Part shown: one piece after another, positions 24,935 to 34,341 of the stretch | Layout: every line of letters starts with the position of its first letter | Numbering within the stretch: the first letter of the stretch is position 1 | From: Clostridioides mangenotii TR | Lineage (GTDB): Bacteria; Bacillota; Clostridia; Peptostreptococcales; Peptostreptococcaceae | Reading direction: 5' to 3' | Assembly: GCF_000498755.1 (NCBI RefSeq) | Contig: NZ_AXUS01000016.1 | Location: forward strand, 30,458-88,429 | DNA: 57,972 nucleotides | Translations under genes and position numbers: made by a program | The notes under the pieces: model-generated | What the model saw: only the letters and a program-made list of their open reading frames with translations | The model's database searches: none | Told to the model about the DNA's origin: nothing

Positions 24935-26122
24935 ATGTTAACTACAGCAAGAGAACAAGAATTAACAGGAGTTTTACAAGATCTTATAAGACAGGCAAGT
25001 GATTCAGGGCAAGAAGAAAATGTAGTAAAAGCTATAGAAGCTAACATGGAAAAATTAGGATTTGACAGTTGGTCAAGAGATAGATACGGTAACATAATAG
25101 GTTGTATAAAAGGAAATAAACCAGGAAAGAAAATATTATTTGATGGACATATAGATACTGTTCCAGTTCCAGATCCATCTGCTTGGACTCAACCACCATA
25201 CGAAGGTAAAATAGTTGATGGTAAATTATACGGAAGAGGAACTTCAGACATGAAAGGTCAATTCAGTGCTATGATGACCGCTGTTTCTTACTTCGCAAAA
25301 GATACTAATAAAGATTTCGCTGGTGAATTATATGTAGCTGGTGTTGTTCATGAAGAAATATTCGAAGGTGTTTCTGCTAGAGAAATAAGTGCAGCAGTTA
25401 AACCTGACTATGTTGTTATAGGTGAATCTTCAGAATTAAACCTTAAAATAGGTCAAAGAGGTAGAGCGGAAGTAGTTGTTGAAACTTTCGGAAAACCAGC
25501 TCACTCTGCAAACCCAGAAAAAGGAATAAACGCTGTTTACAAAATGGCTAATGTAATTCAAGCAATTCAAAACTTGACTCCTCCAAACCAAGGTGGATTA
25601 GGAGACGGAATATTAGTTCTTACTGATATAAAATCTTCTCCATACCCAGGAGCGTCAGTAGTGCCAGATTATTGTAAAGCTACTTTCGATAGAAGATTAC
25701 TAGTTGGTGAAACTAGAGAAGGTGTTTTAGCTCCAGTTCAAGAGTTATTAGAAAAAATGATGAAAGAAGATTCAGAGCTAAACGCTAAAGTTTCTTACGC
25801 ATTCGGAAAAGAACTTTGCTACACAGGAAACACAATAGAGAGTGAAAGATTCTTCCCAGGTTGGTTATACGATGAGAATGATGAGTTCGTTCAAGCTGCT
25901 TACAAAGGATTAAAAGAAGCTGGAATAAACCCAGAAATAACTCAATATTCATTCTGTACTAACGGAAGCCACTACGCTGGTGAGGCAGGAATAAGAACTA
26001 TAGGATTCGGGCCATCAAAAGAAAATCTTGCTCATACTATAGATGAGTATATAGAATTAGAGCAACTTTTCACAGGTGCAAAAGGATACTACGGTATATT
26101 AAAATCAGTTTACGGAAAATAA
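24935..26122 (+). CDS. ygeY: YgeY family M20 hydrolase
   Basis: A 395-residue M20 metallo-hydrolase of the selenium-metabolism-linked YgeY family. Metal-site sequences are DGHIDTVPVPD (around residues 69-79), GRGTSDMKGQ (around 101-110), HEEIFEG (around 143-149), GESSELNLKIGQRGRAEV (around 166-183) and a late histidine in NLAHTIDEY (around 364). The ATG at 24935 is seven bases from GGAGG; the longer frame would start with TTG ahead of that site. Its role in purine breakdown, inferred from family and context, is to hydrolyse an acylated or ureido intermediate upstream of YgeX. Its exact substrate here is not shown by sequence. Confidence 0.92.
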   Translation: MLTTAREQELTGVLQDLIRQASDSGQEENVVKAIEANMEKLGFDSWSRDRYGNIIGCIKGNKPGKKILFDGHIDTVPVPDPSAWTQPPYEGKIVDGKLYGRGTSDMKGQFSAMMTAVSYFAKDTNKDFAGELYVAGVVHEEIFEGVSAREISAAVKPDYVVIGESSELNLKIGQRGRAEVVVETFGKPAHSANPEKGINAVYKMANVIQAIQNLTPPNQGGLGDGILVLTDIKSSPYPGASVVPDYCKATFDRRLLVGETREGVLAPVQELLEKMMKEDSELNAKVSYAFGKELCYTGNTIESERFFPGWLYDENDEFVQAAYKGLKEAGINPEITQYSFCTNGSHYAGEAGIRTIGFGPSKENLAHTIDEYIELEQLFTGAKGYYGILKSVYGK

Positions 26123-26200
26123 ATTCAAACTGACACATTGTATATGATATAGATATAAGAGATATTTTATGTATTGAACAATAGAATTGGAGATGGTTTT

Positions 26201-27781
26201 GTGAGAACTTTAATAAAAAATGGGCTTATCATAGATGGAAATAATATTGTTCCTTATGAAGGCGATCTATTAATCGAGAACGACAGAATACTTAAGTTAG
26301 GTGCTAAACTAGATGAGCAAGCTGATAAAGTTATAGACGCTCAAGGAAGAGTAGTTTGCCCAGGATTTATCGATACTCATAGCCATTCAGATTTGATGAT
26401 TTTAGTAAATCCATATAATGAGGTAAAAATTAGACAGGGTATTACAACTGAGGTTTTGGGGCAAGATGGCATATCTATGGCCCCATTACCTAAAGAATTT
26501 ATATCTCCATGGAGAAAAAATCTTGCAGGTCTAGATGGTGAAAGTGATGAAATAGACTGGAATTATGAGACTACTGAAAATTATCTGAAAATGATGGAAG
26601 ATAATGGGATTGGCCTTAATGAGACATATTTAGTGCCTCACGGAAATATCAGAATGGAAGCTATGGGACTTGAAGATAGACCTGCTACTAAAGAAGAAAT
26701 TCAAAAGATGTGTGAAATCACAGAGAGAGAATTAAAAGCAGGGGCTATTGGTATATCAAGTGGGCTTATATATATACCTTGTGCATACTCATTGACAGAA
26801 GAGATCATTGAAATATGTAAAATAGGTGCAAAATACGATAGACCATTTGTTGTTCACCAAAGAAGTGAAGCTGACACAATAGTGTCATCAATGGAAGAGA
26901 TTATCGAAATAGGTAAAAAATCTGGAATTAAAATTCACTTCTCACACTTTAAAGTTTGTGGTAAAGCTAACTGGAAGTTCATTCCACAAATGTTAGAATT
27001 ATTAGACAAAGCTAAAGAAGAGGGACTTACTGTTTCTCTAGATCAATATCCATATGCAGCAGGAAGTACTATGTTAGGAGTTGTTTTACCTCCATGGGCA
27101 CATGCTGGTGGAACAGATAATCTTATAGAAAGACTTAACAACGAAGCTGATAGACAAAAAATGAAAGATGATATAGCTAACGGAATCGAAGGTTGGGATA
27201 ACTTTATACAATTTGCGGGTATTGATCAAATATTTGTAACTAGTGTAAAGACTGACAAAAACAAAGATGTTATAGGTAAGAGTCTACAAGAAATTGGCGA
27301 AATGAGAGGAATTGATCCACTTGACGCTACTTTTGACTTACTTAGAGATGAAGAAAATGCAGTTGGAATGGTTGACTTCTACGGAAAAGAAGAACATGTT
27401 ATTACGTTTATGAAGAGACCTGAGCACAATGTTTGTACTGACGGACTACTAGGCGGAAAACCGCATCCAAGAGCTTACGGATCATTCCCTAAGATACTAG
27501 GCAGATTTGTTAGAGAGTTAGGTGTTCTTAAACTTGAAGAAGCTGTATACAAAATGAGTAAAAAAGCTGCAGATGCTTTCAGAATAGATGAAAGAGGAGA
27601 GCTTAAAGAAGGTTACTTTGCAGATATAGTTATATTCAATAAAGATACAGTTAGCGGATCTGATGACTTCATAGATTCAATGCAATTCCCAACAGGAATA
27701 GACTATGTAATTATTAATGGTGAGGTTGTAGTTGAAGAAAATGAATACCACATGATTAAGGCAGGAAAAGTTCTAAGATAA
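26201..27781 (+). CDS. D-aminoacylase-like amidohydrolase (N-acyl-D-amino-acid deacylase family)
   Basis: A 526-residue amidohydrolase-superfamily protein. The metal site begins with GFIDTHSHSDL (around residues 58-68); HQRSEA (around 224), HFSHFKVCGKANW (around 247-259) and NVCTDG (around 418) carry the other expected positions, and GYFADIVIFN (around 475) is the typical C-terminal barrel. This is the D-aminoacylase pattern: removal of an N-acyl or N-carbamoyl group from an amino acid. GTG 26201 follows GGAGATGG; an earlier in-frame codon at 26174 lacks a site. It stands between ygeY and ssnA on the same strand, so it probably belongs to the purine pathway. It is not part of the E. coli locus. 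Confidence 0.85.
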   Translation: MRTLIKNGLIIDGNNIVPYEGDLLIENDRILKLGAKLDEQADKVIDAQGRVVCPGFIDTHSHSDLMILVNPYNEVKIRQGITTEVLGQDGISMAPLPKEFISPWRKNLAGLDGESDEIDWNYETTENYLKMMEDNGIGLNETYLVPHGNIRMEAMGLEDRPATKEEIQKMCEITERELKAGAIGISSGLIYIPCAYSLTEEIIEICKIGAKYDRPFVVHQRSEADTIVSSMEEIIEIGKKSGIKIHFSHFKVCGKANWKFIPQMLELLDKAKEEGLTVSLDQYPYAAGSTMLGVVLPPWAHAGGTDNLIERLNNEADRQKMKDDIANGIEGWDNFIQFAGIDQIFVTSVKTDKNKDVIGKSLQEIGEMRGIDPLDATFDLLRDEENAVGMVDFYGKEEHVITFMKRPEHNVCTDGLLGGKPHPRAYGSFPKILGRFVRELGVLKLEEAVYKMSKKAADAFRIDERGELKEGYFADIVIFNKDTVSGSDDFIDSMQFPTGIDYVIINGEVVVEENEYHMIKAGKVLR

Positions 27782-27854
27782 AAACTTCAAATAACAGCTT
27801 TAAAAGAACGGAGTAGTCTTTAGGCAAACGTTTGTAATTTAAGGGGGATGTATT

Positions 27855-29183
27855 ATGTTATTAGTTGGTAACGGAAAAGTTATTACTCAAGATTCATTAA
27901 ACCCATTTTTAAATGATGGTTGTGTTGTTATAGAAGACAACAAAATAGCAGATATTGGTTCTACTGCAGATATGAAAGCTAAATACCCAAAGCATGAGTT
28001 TATTGACGCAAATGGAAAGATAATCATGCCAGGGCTTATAAACTCTCATATGCATATCTACAGTTCATTCGCAAGAGGAATGGCAGTACCAGGTGAGCCT
28101 GCTGCTAACTTTATAGAAATACTTGAGAGATTATGGTGGATGCTTGATAAGAAGCTTACATTAGAAGACACTAAATACAGTGCTTACGCAACTTATTTAG
28201 AGTGTATAAGAAATGGAGTTACTACAGTATTCGATCATCACGCTAGTCCAAATGCAATTGAAGGAAGCTTATTTGCTATATCTGATGCAGCAAAAGACTT
28301 AGGAATAAGAACTTGTCTTTGCTACGAGGTATCAGATAGAGATGGCGGAAATACAATGGATCAAGGTATCAAGGAAAACGTTGATTTTATAAAACATGCT
28401 CAAAAAGACGATACAGACATGTTAAAAGGTATGTTTGGTCTTCACGCTGCATTTACTCTTTCTGATGAGACTCTTAACAAGTGTGCTACTGCTATGGCAG
28501 GAATCAAAGATACTGGATACCATGTTCATATAGCTGAAGGTATAGACGATTTAAATATCAATCTTGAGAAATATGGCAAGAGAGTTGTTGAAAGATTAAA
28601 TGAGTTCGATGTATTAGGAGATAAGACTCTTGCAGTACATTGTATATACGTAGATGACAATGAAATCAAATTACTTAAAGATTCTAATACATTTGTAGTT
28701 CACAACCCAGAGTCAAACATGGGTAACGCTGTGGGATGCTGCCCAGCTATTGAATTTATAAACGCTGGTATAGATGTTGGTTTAGGAACTGACGGATATA
28801 CTGCTGACATGTTAGAATCACAAAAAGTTGCTAACATAATCCACAGACATAGACTAGGTGATCCAAGAGTTGGATTTGGAGAATCTACACAAATGTTATT
28901 CGATACAAACCAAAAAATAGCTAAAGCTTATTATAAAAACGACTTAGGAGTACTTAGAAAAGGTGCTTATGCAGACGTTATAGTAGTTGATTACACTCCA
29001 CATACACTACTTAATGAAAACACAACAGCTGGACATATACTGTTTGGTCTTAGTGGTAAGTGTGTTGATACAACAATTGCAAACGGTAAAGTTCTAATGA
29101 AGAACAGAGAAATAGTTGTTGTAGACGAAAATCAAATACTTGCTAAGAGTAGAGAATTAAGCCAAAATTTATGGAATAGATAG
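27855..29183 (+). CDS. ssnA: SsnA family aminohydrolase
   Basis: A 442-residue amidohydrolase related to guanine and chlorohydrolase-type deaminases. Motifs are PGLINSHMHIYSSFARGM (around residues 55-72), DHHASPNAIEGS (around 119-130), FGLHAAFTLSD (around 193-203), HIAEG (around 229), AVHCIYVDD (around 258) and GLGTDGYTADM (around 311-321), which together supply the mononuclear metal ligands. SsnA is a standard member of selenium-linked purine loci and probably deaminates or opens a ring intermediate. ATG follows AAGGGGG. A hairpin terminator follows. Confidence 0.93.
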   Translation: MLLVGNGKVITQDSLNPFLNDGCVVIEDNKIADIGSTADMKAKYPKHEFIDANGKIIMPGLINSHMHIYSSFARGMAVPGEPAANFIEILERLWWMLDKKLTLEDTKYSAYATYLECIRNGVTTVFDHHASPNAIEGSLFAISDAAKDLGIRTCLCYEVSDRDGGNTMDQGIKENVDFIKHAQKDDTDMLKGMFGLHAAFTLSDETLNKCATAMAGIKDTGYHVHIAEGIDDLNINLEKYGKRVVERLNEFDVLGDKTLAVHCIYVDDNEIKLLKDSNTFVVHNPESNMGNAVGCCPAIEFINAGIDVGLGTDGYTADMLESQKVANIIHRHRLGDPRVGFGESTQMLFDTNQKIAKAYYKNDLGVLRKGAYADVIVVDYTPHTLLNENTTAGHILFGLSGKCVDTTIANGKVLMKNREIVVVDENQILAKSRELSQNLWNR

Positions 29184-29202
29184 TACCGTAAATTTTGAAA
29201 AT

Positions 29203-29267
29203 CTCGGCCCCTTTATTATGAAGACATTATAAAATAAATGTGTAAAGTATTAAAGGAGCCGAGTTTT
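29203..29267 (+). terminator. Terminator or attenuator between ssnA and ygfK
   Basis: CTCGGCCCCTTTA pairs with TAAAGGAGCCGAG (one mismatch) across a 35-base loop that contains a weak inner stem, followed by TTTTAA. It may lower expression of ygfK relative to the upstream genes. Confidence 0.75.
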
Positions 29268-29339
29268 AAATATATTAATAAATCAAATTAGATTTGATAT
29301 TGTTAAATTAATATACCAAAAACTTTAGGGGGTAAAGTA

Positions 29340-31025
29340 ATGAGCGATATAATGAGACAAATTCCATTTGCTAATATAATGGATAGAGTACTGGTTGAGA
29401 AGGAAAAATACAATACTATTTATGGGGTATCTAAATTATACACACATAACAATGGTAAAGAGCTTAATGTTTTCAATCATAAGTTAGAGAATCCACTAGG
29501 ACCAGCAGCTGGGCCTCATACACAATTAGCGCAAAACTTAATCGCATCGTATGTTGGGGGAAGTCGTTTTCTTGAACTAAAAACTGTTCAGGTATTAGAT
29601 GGTGAAGATCTTCCAATATCAAAGCCATGTATACGTGCTGATGACGAAGCTTACAACGTTGAGTGGTCTACTGAACTATATATTCCACAAGCATTAGAGG
29701 AGTATATCAAAGGTTGGATCGGATGTAAGTTAATAGCTAAAGAATTTGGATTCGGAGATCCAGATGGATTTATATTCAATATGAGTGTTGGATACAACCT
29801 AGAAGGAATCCAATCTAAGAAGATAGATGCTTTCATAGAAGGATTAAAAGATGCCTCTAGCAATGATATGTGGAAAGAATGCGAAAAGTGGGCTCTAGAT
29901 AACCTTGATAGATTTGAAAATGTAGACGAAGCTTTTGTTAAGTCTATATCTCCTAAAATATGTAACTCAATAACTCTATCAACTATGCATGGATGTCCAG
30001 AAGATGAGATAGAGAAAATAGTTTCTTATCTAATAACAGAGAAGAAAATAAATACTTACTTAAAGTGTAATCCAACTTTATTAGGATACGATACTGTAAG
30101 AACAATAATGGATGATATGGGATATGACTATATCAAATTCGATAAAGAGCAATTCGATGTAGATCTAAAGTTTGACGATGCAGTTGCAATGATAGGACGT
30201 CTATTAAAGCTTGCAGAAGGTAAGGGAGTAGCTTTCGGTGTAAAACTTACAAATACATTCCAAGTTCGTATAGATGAAAATGAACTTCCTGGGGATGCAA
30301 TGTACATGTCAGGAAAGAGTTTATATCCATTAAGCATAAATGTTGCGGCTAAATTAGCTAAGGCTTTTGATGGTAAGTTAGCTATGTCTTACTCAGGTGG
30401 AGCTGATGCTGGAAATATAGAAAAAATATTTAACACAGGTATCTGGCCAATAACAGTAGCTACTACTCTTCTTAAGCCAACAGGATACAACAAAGTTAAG
30501 CAACTAGCTGACTTAGTTGCAGGATGCGACTACCACGAAAAGCAAATAGTAGACGTAGAATTAGTTGAGAAATTAGCTAAAGAATCGATAGCAGATGAGA
30601 AATACTCAAAGTCACCAACAGTTCGTGAAAAAGGATTTATATCTTTTGACGAAAACAAAAATGTAAGAGTTGGATGTAAAGTAGTTTGCGGAAGCTGTGC
30701 TAACGTATGTCCAAACAGAGCTAACATAGTAACTATAGTTGATGGAGAAAAGAAATTACTTCATATAGATGATTACTGTAATGAGTGTGGAAACTGTTAC
30801 CTATTCTGCCCAGATAAGTGTACTCCATACAAAGATCGTATAACTTTATTCTCAAACAAAGGTTACTTTGACGACAGTACAAACCAAGGATTTTTACTAT
30901 TAGATAATGATAAAGTTATGTACCGTTTTGAAGGAGAAACAAAAGAGTGTGCTTTAGAAGACGCTCCGAAAGTTATAGCTGATTTCGCAGCATCATTAAA
31001 GGATTGTCATCCTTACCTAGTGTAA
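29340..31025 (+). CDS. ygfK: YgfK-like oxidoreductase, short form without the flavin/NADPH domain
   Basis: A 561-residue protein. The N-terminal part (about 35-420) is a dihydroorotate/dihydropyrimidine dehydrogenase-like barrel (NPLGPAAGPHTQLAQN near 52; LSTMHGCPEDEIEKI near 220; SYSGGADAGNIEKI near 345). The C-terminal part (about 440-500) is a ferredoxin module with CGSCANVCP and CNECGNCYLFCPDKC for two 4Fe-4S clusters. YgfK of E. coli is about 1,030 residues and includes a GltD-like FAD/NAD(P)H domain; none is present here. The stop is followed by a normal intergenic space, not by a broken continuation, so the short form seems genuine. An unlinked flavoprotein or ferredoxin would have to supply electrons. 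ATG follows GGGGG. Confidence 0.88.
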   Translation: MSDIMRQIPFANIMDRVLVEKEKYNTIYGVSKLYTHNNGKELNVFNHKLENPLGPAAGPHTQLAQNLIASYVGGSRFLELKTVQVLDGEDLPISKPCIRADDEAYNVEWSTELYIPQALEEYIKGWIGCKLIAKEFGFGDPDGFIFNMSVGYNLEGIQSKKIDAFIEGLKDASSNDMWKECEKWALDNLDRFENVDEAFVKSISPKICNSITLSTMHGCPEDEIEKIVSYLITEKKINTYLKCNPTLLGYDTVRTIMDDMGYDYIKFDKEQFDVDLKFDDAVAMIGRLLKLAEGKGVAFGVKLTNTFQVRIDENELPGDAMYMSGKSLYPLSINVAAKLAKAFDGKLAMSYSGGADAGNIEKIFNTGIWPITVATTLLKPTGYNKVKQLADLVAGCDYHEKQIVDVELVEKLAKESIADEKYSKSPTVREKGFISFDENKNVRVGCKVVCGSCANVCPNRANIVTIVDGEKKLLHIDDYCNECGNCYLFCPDKCTPYKDRITLFSNKGYFDDSTNQGFLLLDNDKVMYRFEGETKECALEDAPKVIADFAASLKDCHPYLV

Positions 31026-31072
31026 GATAATATAAGACAAAATTAAATAGAAAAAAGGAAGGGAGACCAATT

Positions 31073-32416
31073 ATGTCTCAAAATAACAGCCCTAAAATAG
31101 CTCCTGTAGATGAAAAAATGTCATTTAAAAGTTCGTGGGTATTTTCACTACAACACGTTCTAGCAATGGCCGCAGGAGCGGTGGCAGTTCCTATGATGGT
31201 AGGGAATGCTGCAGGACTAGATCAAACTAGTATTGTATTTTTAATTAATGCTTGTCTATTCATGGCAGGTATAGGAACTCTCATACAAAGTGTTGGTATA
31301 GGAAATATTATAGGTGCTAGAATACCAGTAATCGAGGGAACAAGTTTTGCAGCGGTTGCAGGTATGACAGCGATAGCTACGTCATATAATGATCCGAATA
31401 TTGCGATCCAAAATGTTTTTGGAGCAGTAATAGTTGCAGGTCTTTTCTGCATAGTGTTAGCTCCTGTGTTTGAAAAACTGATAAGATTTTTCCCGAGTGT
31501 TGTTACAGGAACTGTAGTAATGGTTATAGGTATATCTTTATTTCCAATAGGTATCAAATGGATTACGCTAAACAAAATTGAAGCAGTTGATCCAAAGACT
31601 TTCGCACTTTCAATGGCAGTTCTAGTTATAACTCTTTTATCTTTTAAATTACTAAAAGGTATCTGGAACAGTTCTGCGATAATTGTAGGTATAGTACTTG
31701 GAACATTGCTTTCAATGGCAGTTGGAATGGCGGATTTCAGTAGTGTTGCTGGAGCTGGTTGGGTTTCAATAAACACTCCATTTAAGTTCGGTTTACCACA
31801 ATTTGATATATCAGCGATACTGTCTCTGTGTCTGATAATGTTAGTTTTGATGACTGAGTCAGTAGGAAATATGATTGCTATACATGAAATGGTGGATAAA
31901 GAAGTAACAGGTAAAAATATAAAAAGAGCGTTATTCGGAGATGGTATATCTACAGCTTTATCAGGTATATTCAACTCTTTCCCAATAACACCTTTTGGTC
32001 AAAATACTGGTATTGTTGGTCTTACTGGAATAAAATCTAGATATATAGCAGTGTACGCAGGTATAATGCTTCTAGTATTCGGATTTGTGCCGAAGTTTGC
32101 GGCTATTATAGCAGCTATACCAAAACCAGTTCTTGGAGGGGTAGCCTTCGCAATGTTTGGTATGGTAATGGTTGGAGGAGTAAGAACTCTAAGCAAAGTT
32201 CAGTTTGTTGGAACTATGAATGGAGTTATAGTTGCAGTGAGTGTTGGTCTATCAATTATTCCAATAGTAAACCCTGATTTTTACAACAACTTCCCAGCAT
32301 GGGTACAAACAATATTCCACAGTGGTATAACTACAGGAAGTTTGGCTGCTGTAATACTTAACATATTCTTTAATGAATTAGGAAATAAGAAGAAAGCAAA
32401 AGAAGAAGCGCAGTAA
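31073..32416 (+). CDS. Nucleobase:cation symporter-2 family purine permease
   Basis: A 447-residue membrane protein with about 12-14 helices and the NCS2 signature regions: an early ALQHVLAMAAGAVAVPMMVG stretch (around residues 25-45), ESVGNMIAIHEMV (around 262-274), SFPITPFGQNTGIVGLTGI (around 302-320) and PKPVLGGVAFAMFGMV (around 348-363). NCS2 members take up xanthine, urate or uracil. QNTG and the neighbouring xanthine dehydrogenase favour a xanthine/urate type. ATG follows GGAAGGGAG, 47 bp after ygfK. Confidence 0.9.
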   Translation: MSQNNSPKIAPVDEKMSFKSSWVFSLQHVLAMAAGAVAVPMMVGNAAGLDQTSIVFLINACLFMAGIGTLIQSVGIGNIIGARIPVIEGTSFAAVAGMTAIATSYNDPNIAIQNVFGAVIVAGLFCIVLAPVFEKLIRFFPSVVTGTVVMVIGISLFPIGIKWITLNKIEAVDPKTFALSMAVLVITLLSFKLLKGIWNSSAIIVGIVLGTLLSMAVGMADFSSVAGAGWVSINTPFKFGLPQFDISAILSLCLIMLVLMTESVGNMIAIHEMVDKEVTGKNIKRALFGDGISTALSGIFNSFPITPFGQNTGIVGLTGIKSRYIAVYAGIMLLVFGFVPKFAAIIAAIPKPVLGGVAFAMFGMVMVGGVRTLSKVQFVGTMNGVIVAVSVGLSIIPIVNPDFYNNFPAWVQTIFHSGITTGSLAAVILNIFFNELGNKKKAKEEAQ

Positions 32417-32429
32417 AGTGATTGTTTAA

Positions 32430-32560
32430 GAGCAGGTTGATAGGCGATAGGGGTGGCTAATTATTGCGATTTGCTAAAATGAGAAATTATTTTAGTCAGT
32501 TGTTTAGCACAATAATTAATTACAGTTATCTTATTGAGACCTGCAATTAAACCGGTAGCA
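32430..32560 (+). other. Putative structured RNA region between the permease and hyuA
   Basis: Nested complementarities are visible: GCAGGT (near 32433) with ACCTGC (near 32541); TAATTATTG (near 32459) with CAATAATTA (near 32511); and CTAAAAT (near 32475) with ATTTTAG (near 32491) as an inner hairpin. The arrangement resembles a multi-helix RNA more than a single terminator and has no T-run. I do not recognise a known riboswitch. Downstream, 32560-32868 is AT-rich with no gene seen. Confidence 0.35.
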
Positions 32561-32869
32561 ATAATAGCTTAATAATAAAACATTGTTGAAGCATGTTGCC
32601 GTTCTGATTTTGTTTGGGTGAAGTAGCAAACTTAAAAAAATATTTTAGACCGTTAGCTATGGCGATAAAATTAATAAGTAAAAATAACTAAAGTATAACG
32701 AAATAAATTTAAAATAGAAATATAAATGAAAATTAATTATTAAATTAAAATTAAAAAATAATGAAGTACAAAAAAGTATAGAAATAAAGAAATAAAAGGA
32801 AATATAGAAGTAAAAACAAGTTTATAAATAAAAGAAATATAGAATAAAAAAGTATTATGTTATGAAAGC

Positions 32870-32902
32870 ATCTTTGTGCAATTGTATGCACAAAAGATCT
32901 CT
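32870..32902 (+). terminator. Terminator-like hairpin 57 bp before hyuA
   Basis: ATCTTTGTGCA pairs with TGCACAAAAGAT with one bulge and a 6-base loop, then CTCTTTATAA. It could insulate hyuA-xdh from upstream transcription or act as a leader attenuator. Confidence 0.6.
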
Positions 32903-32958
32903 TTATAATAAGCACGAATTTAAAAACTCTGATTTGTCAAAATTAAGGTGGAATAAAT

Positions 32959-34341
32959 ATGGGAACAATACTTAGAGGTGGAAAAATAGTAACAAATGAA
33001 AAAACTTATAATTCAGATATAAGGATTGATGGAGAGAAGATCGTAGCTATAGGATCTGATATAGAAGTAAGTGGAGATGAGATCGTGGATGTTGCTGGAT
33101 GTTATATTATTCCAGGTGGAATAGATACTCATACACATTTTGACTTAGATAACGGAGCTACTATAACAGCAGATAGTTTTGCTACTGGTACTAAAGCGGC
33201 AATAGCAGGTGGTACAACTACTGTTTTAGACTTTGCTACTCAATCAAAAGGTAAGTCGCTTGCAGACGGACTTAAAGAATGGCATATGAAAGCTGATAAG
33301 AAATCTTATTCAGATTACGGATTCCATATGGCTATAACTGACTGGAATGATTCTGTTCGCGATGAGATGGATGATATGATATATGAGGGTGTGTCTTCAT
33401 TCAAAATGTATATGGCATATAAAAATCTTAAAGTAAAAGATGATGTAATATACGAAGCCTTAAAGAAGTCTGAAGAAATTGGTGGTATTATAGGTTTTCA
33501 CTGTGAGAACGGAGAGGTAATTGATGAGCTTATAAGTGAAGCTAGAGAGAGTGGTCATTTGTCTCCTAGATATCATCCGCTTACTAGACCAGCTATACTA
33601 GAAGCAGAAGCTACATCAAGATTGATGAAAATCGCTGAAGTTGCAAAATCAAAAGTATACGTTGTACATCTAAGCTGTAAAGAGTCTCTAGAGGAAGTTA
33701 AAAAAGCAAAATCTAGAGGCGTGGATGTGGTTGTAGAATCATGCCCGCAGTACTTACTTCTCGATGAAAGACGATATTTTGAGGATGGGTTTGAAGGTGC
33801 TAAATACGTTATGTCTCCACCGCTTAGAGATAAGTCTAACAATGAAATTCTTTGGAAGGCAATTGCTGATGGTGATATAGATACTATTGGAACTGATCAT
33901 TGCTCATTTAATTTTAAAGGGCAAAAAGAATTAGGTAAGGACGATTTTAGTAAAATACCTAATGGAGGACCAGGAGTAGAACATAGAATAAAACTTCTAT
34001 ACACTTACGGAGTTTGTAAAGACAAAATAACTTTGAACCAACTTGTTGATATTGTATCAACTAAGCCCGCTAAGATATTTGGAATGTACCCTGAAAAAGG
34101 TGCAATAGAAGTAGGCAGTGATGCGGATATAGCTGTTTTAAATCCAAATATTAAAGATGTAATAAAGGCAGAAAATCAAGTACAAAATGTGGATTATACT
34201 CCATATGAGGATTTTGAGGTAGATTGTGCAATAAGCAGAGTGTACTTAAGAGGTACCGAAGTTGTGAAAGAAGGTAAAGTTATTAGCAAATCGCCAAATG
34301 GAGAGTATGTAAAAAGGCGACAAGCAAAGGGGGCCAAGTAG
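32959..34341 (+). CDS. hyuA: D-hydantoinase / dihydropyrimidinase
   Basis: A 460-residue cyclic amidohydrolase. The metal site begins with GGIDTHTHFDL (around residues 53-63). The carboxylated lysine is in SFKMYMAYK (around 147-155). Further ligands lie in GFHCENGEV (around 178), YVVHLSCKES (around 233-242) and IGTDHCSFN (around 310-318). The family opens hydantoin or dihydropyrimidine rings. HyuA is one of the enzymes associated with anaerobic purine degradation loci. ATG follows TAAGGTGG. Its TAG is directly followed by the ATG of xdh, so the two are coupled. Confidence 0.93.
   Translation: MGTILRGGKIVTNEKTYNSDIRIDGEKIVAIGSDIEVSGDEIVDVAGCYIIPGGIDTHTHFDLDNGATITADSFATGTKAAIAGGTTTVLDFATQSKGKSLADGLKEWHMKADKKSYSDYGFHMAITDWNDSVRDEMDDMIYEGVSSFKMYMAYKNLKVKDDVIYEALKKSEEIGGIIGFHCENGEVIDELISEARESGHLSPRYHPLTRPAILEAEATSRLMKIAEVAKSKVYVVHLSCKESLEEVKKAKSRGVDVVVESCPQYLLLDERRYFEDGFEGAKYVMSPPLRDKSNNEILWKAIADGDIDTIGTDHCSFNFKGQKELGKDDFSKIPNGGPGVEHRIKLLYTYGVCKDKITLNQLVDIVSTKPAKIFGMYPEKGAIEVGSDADIAVLNPNIKDVIKAENQVQNVDYTPYEDFEVDCAISRVYLRGTEVVKEGKVISKSPNGEYVKRRQAKGAK

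Noticed and set aside
31222-31974. 250-codon minus-strand open frame
   Set aside because: It lies antisense to the NCS2 permease, is rich in Ile, Pro, Thr and Ser as expected from reversed membrane-protein codons, has no ribosome binding site and no recognisable motif.
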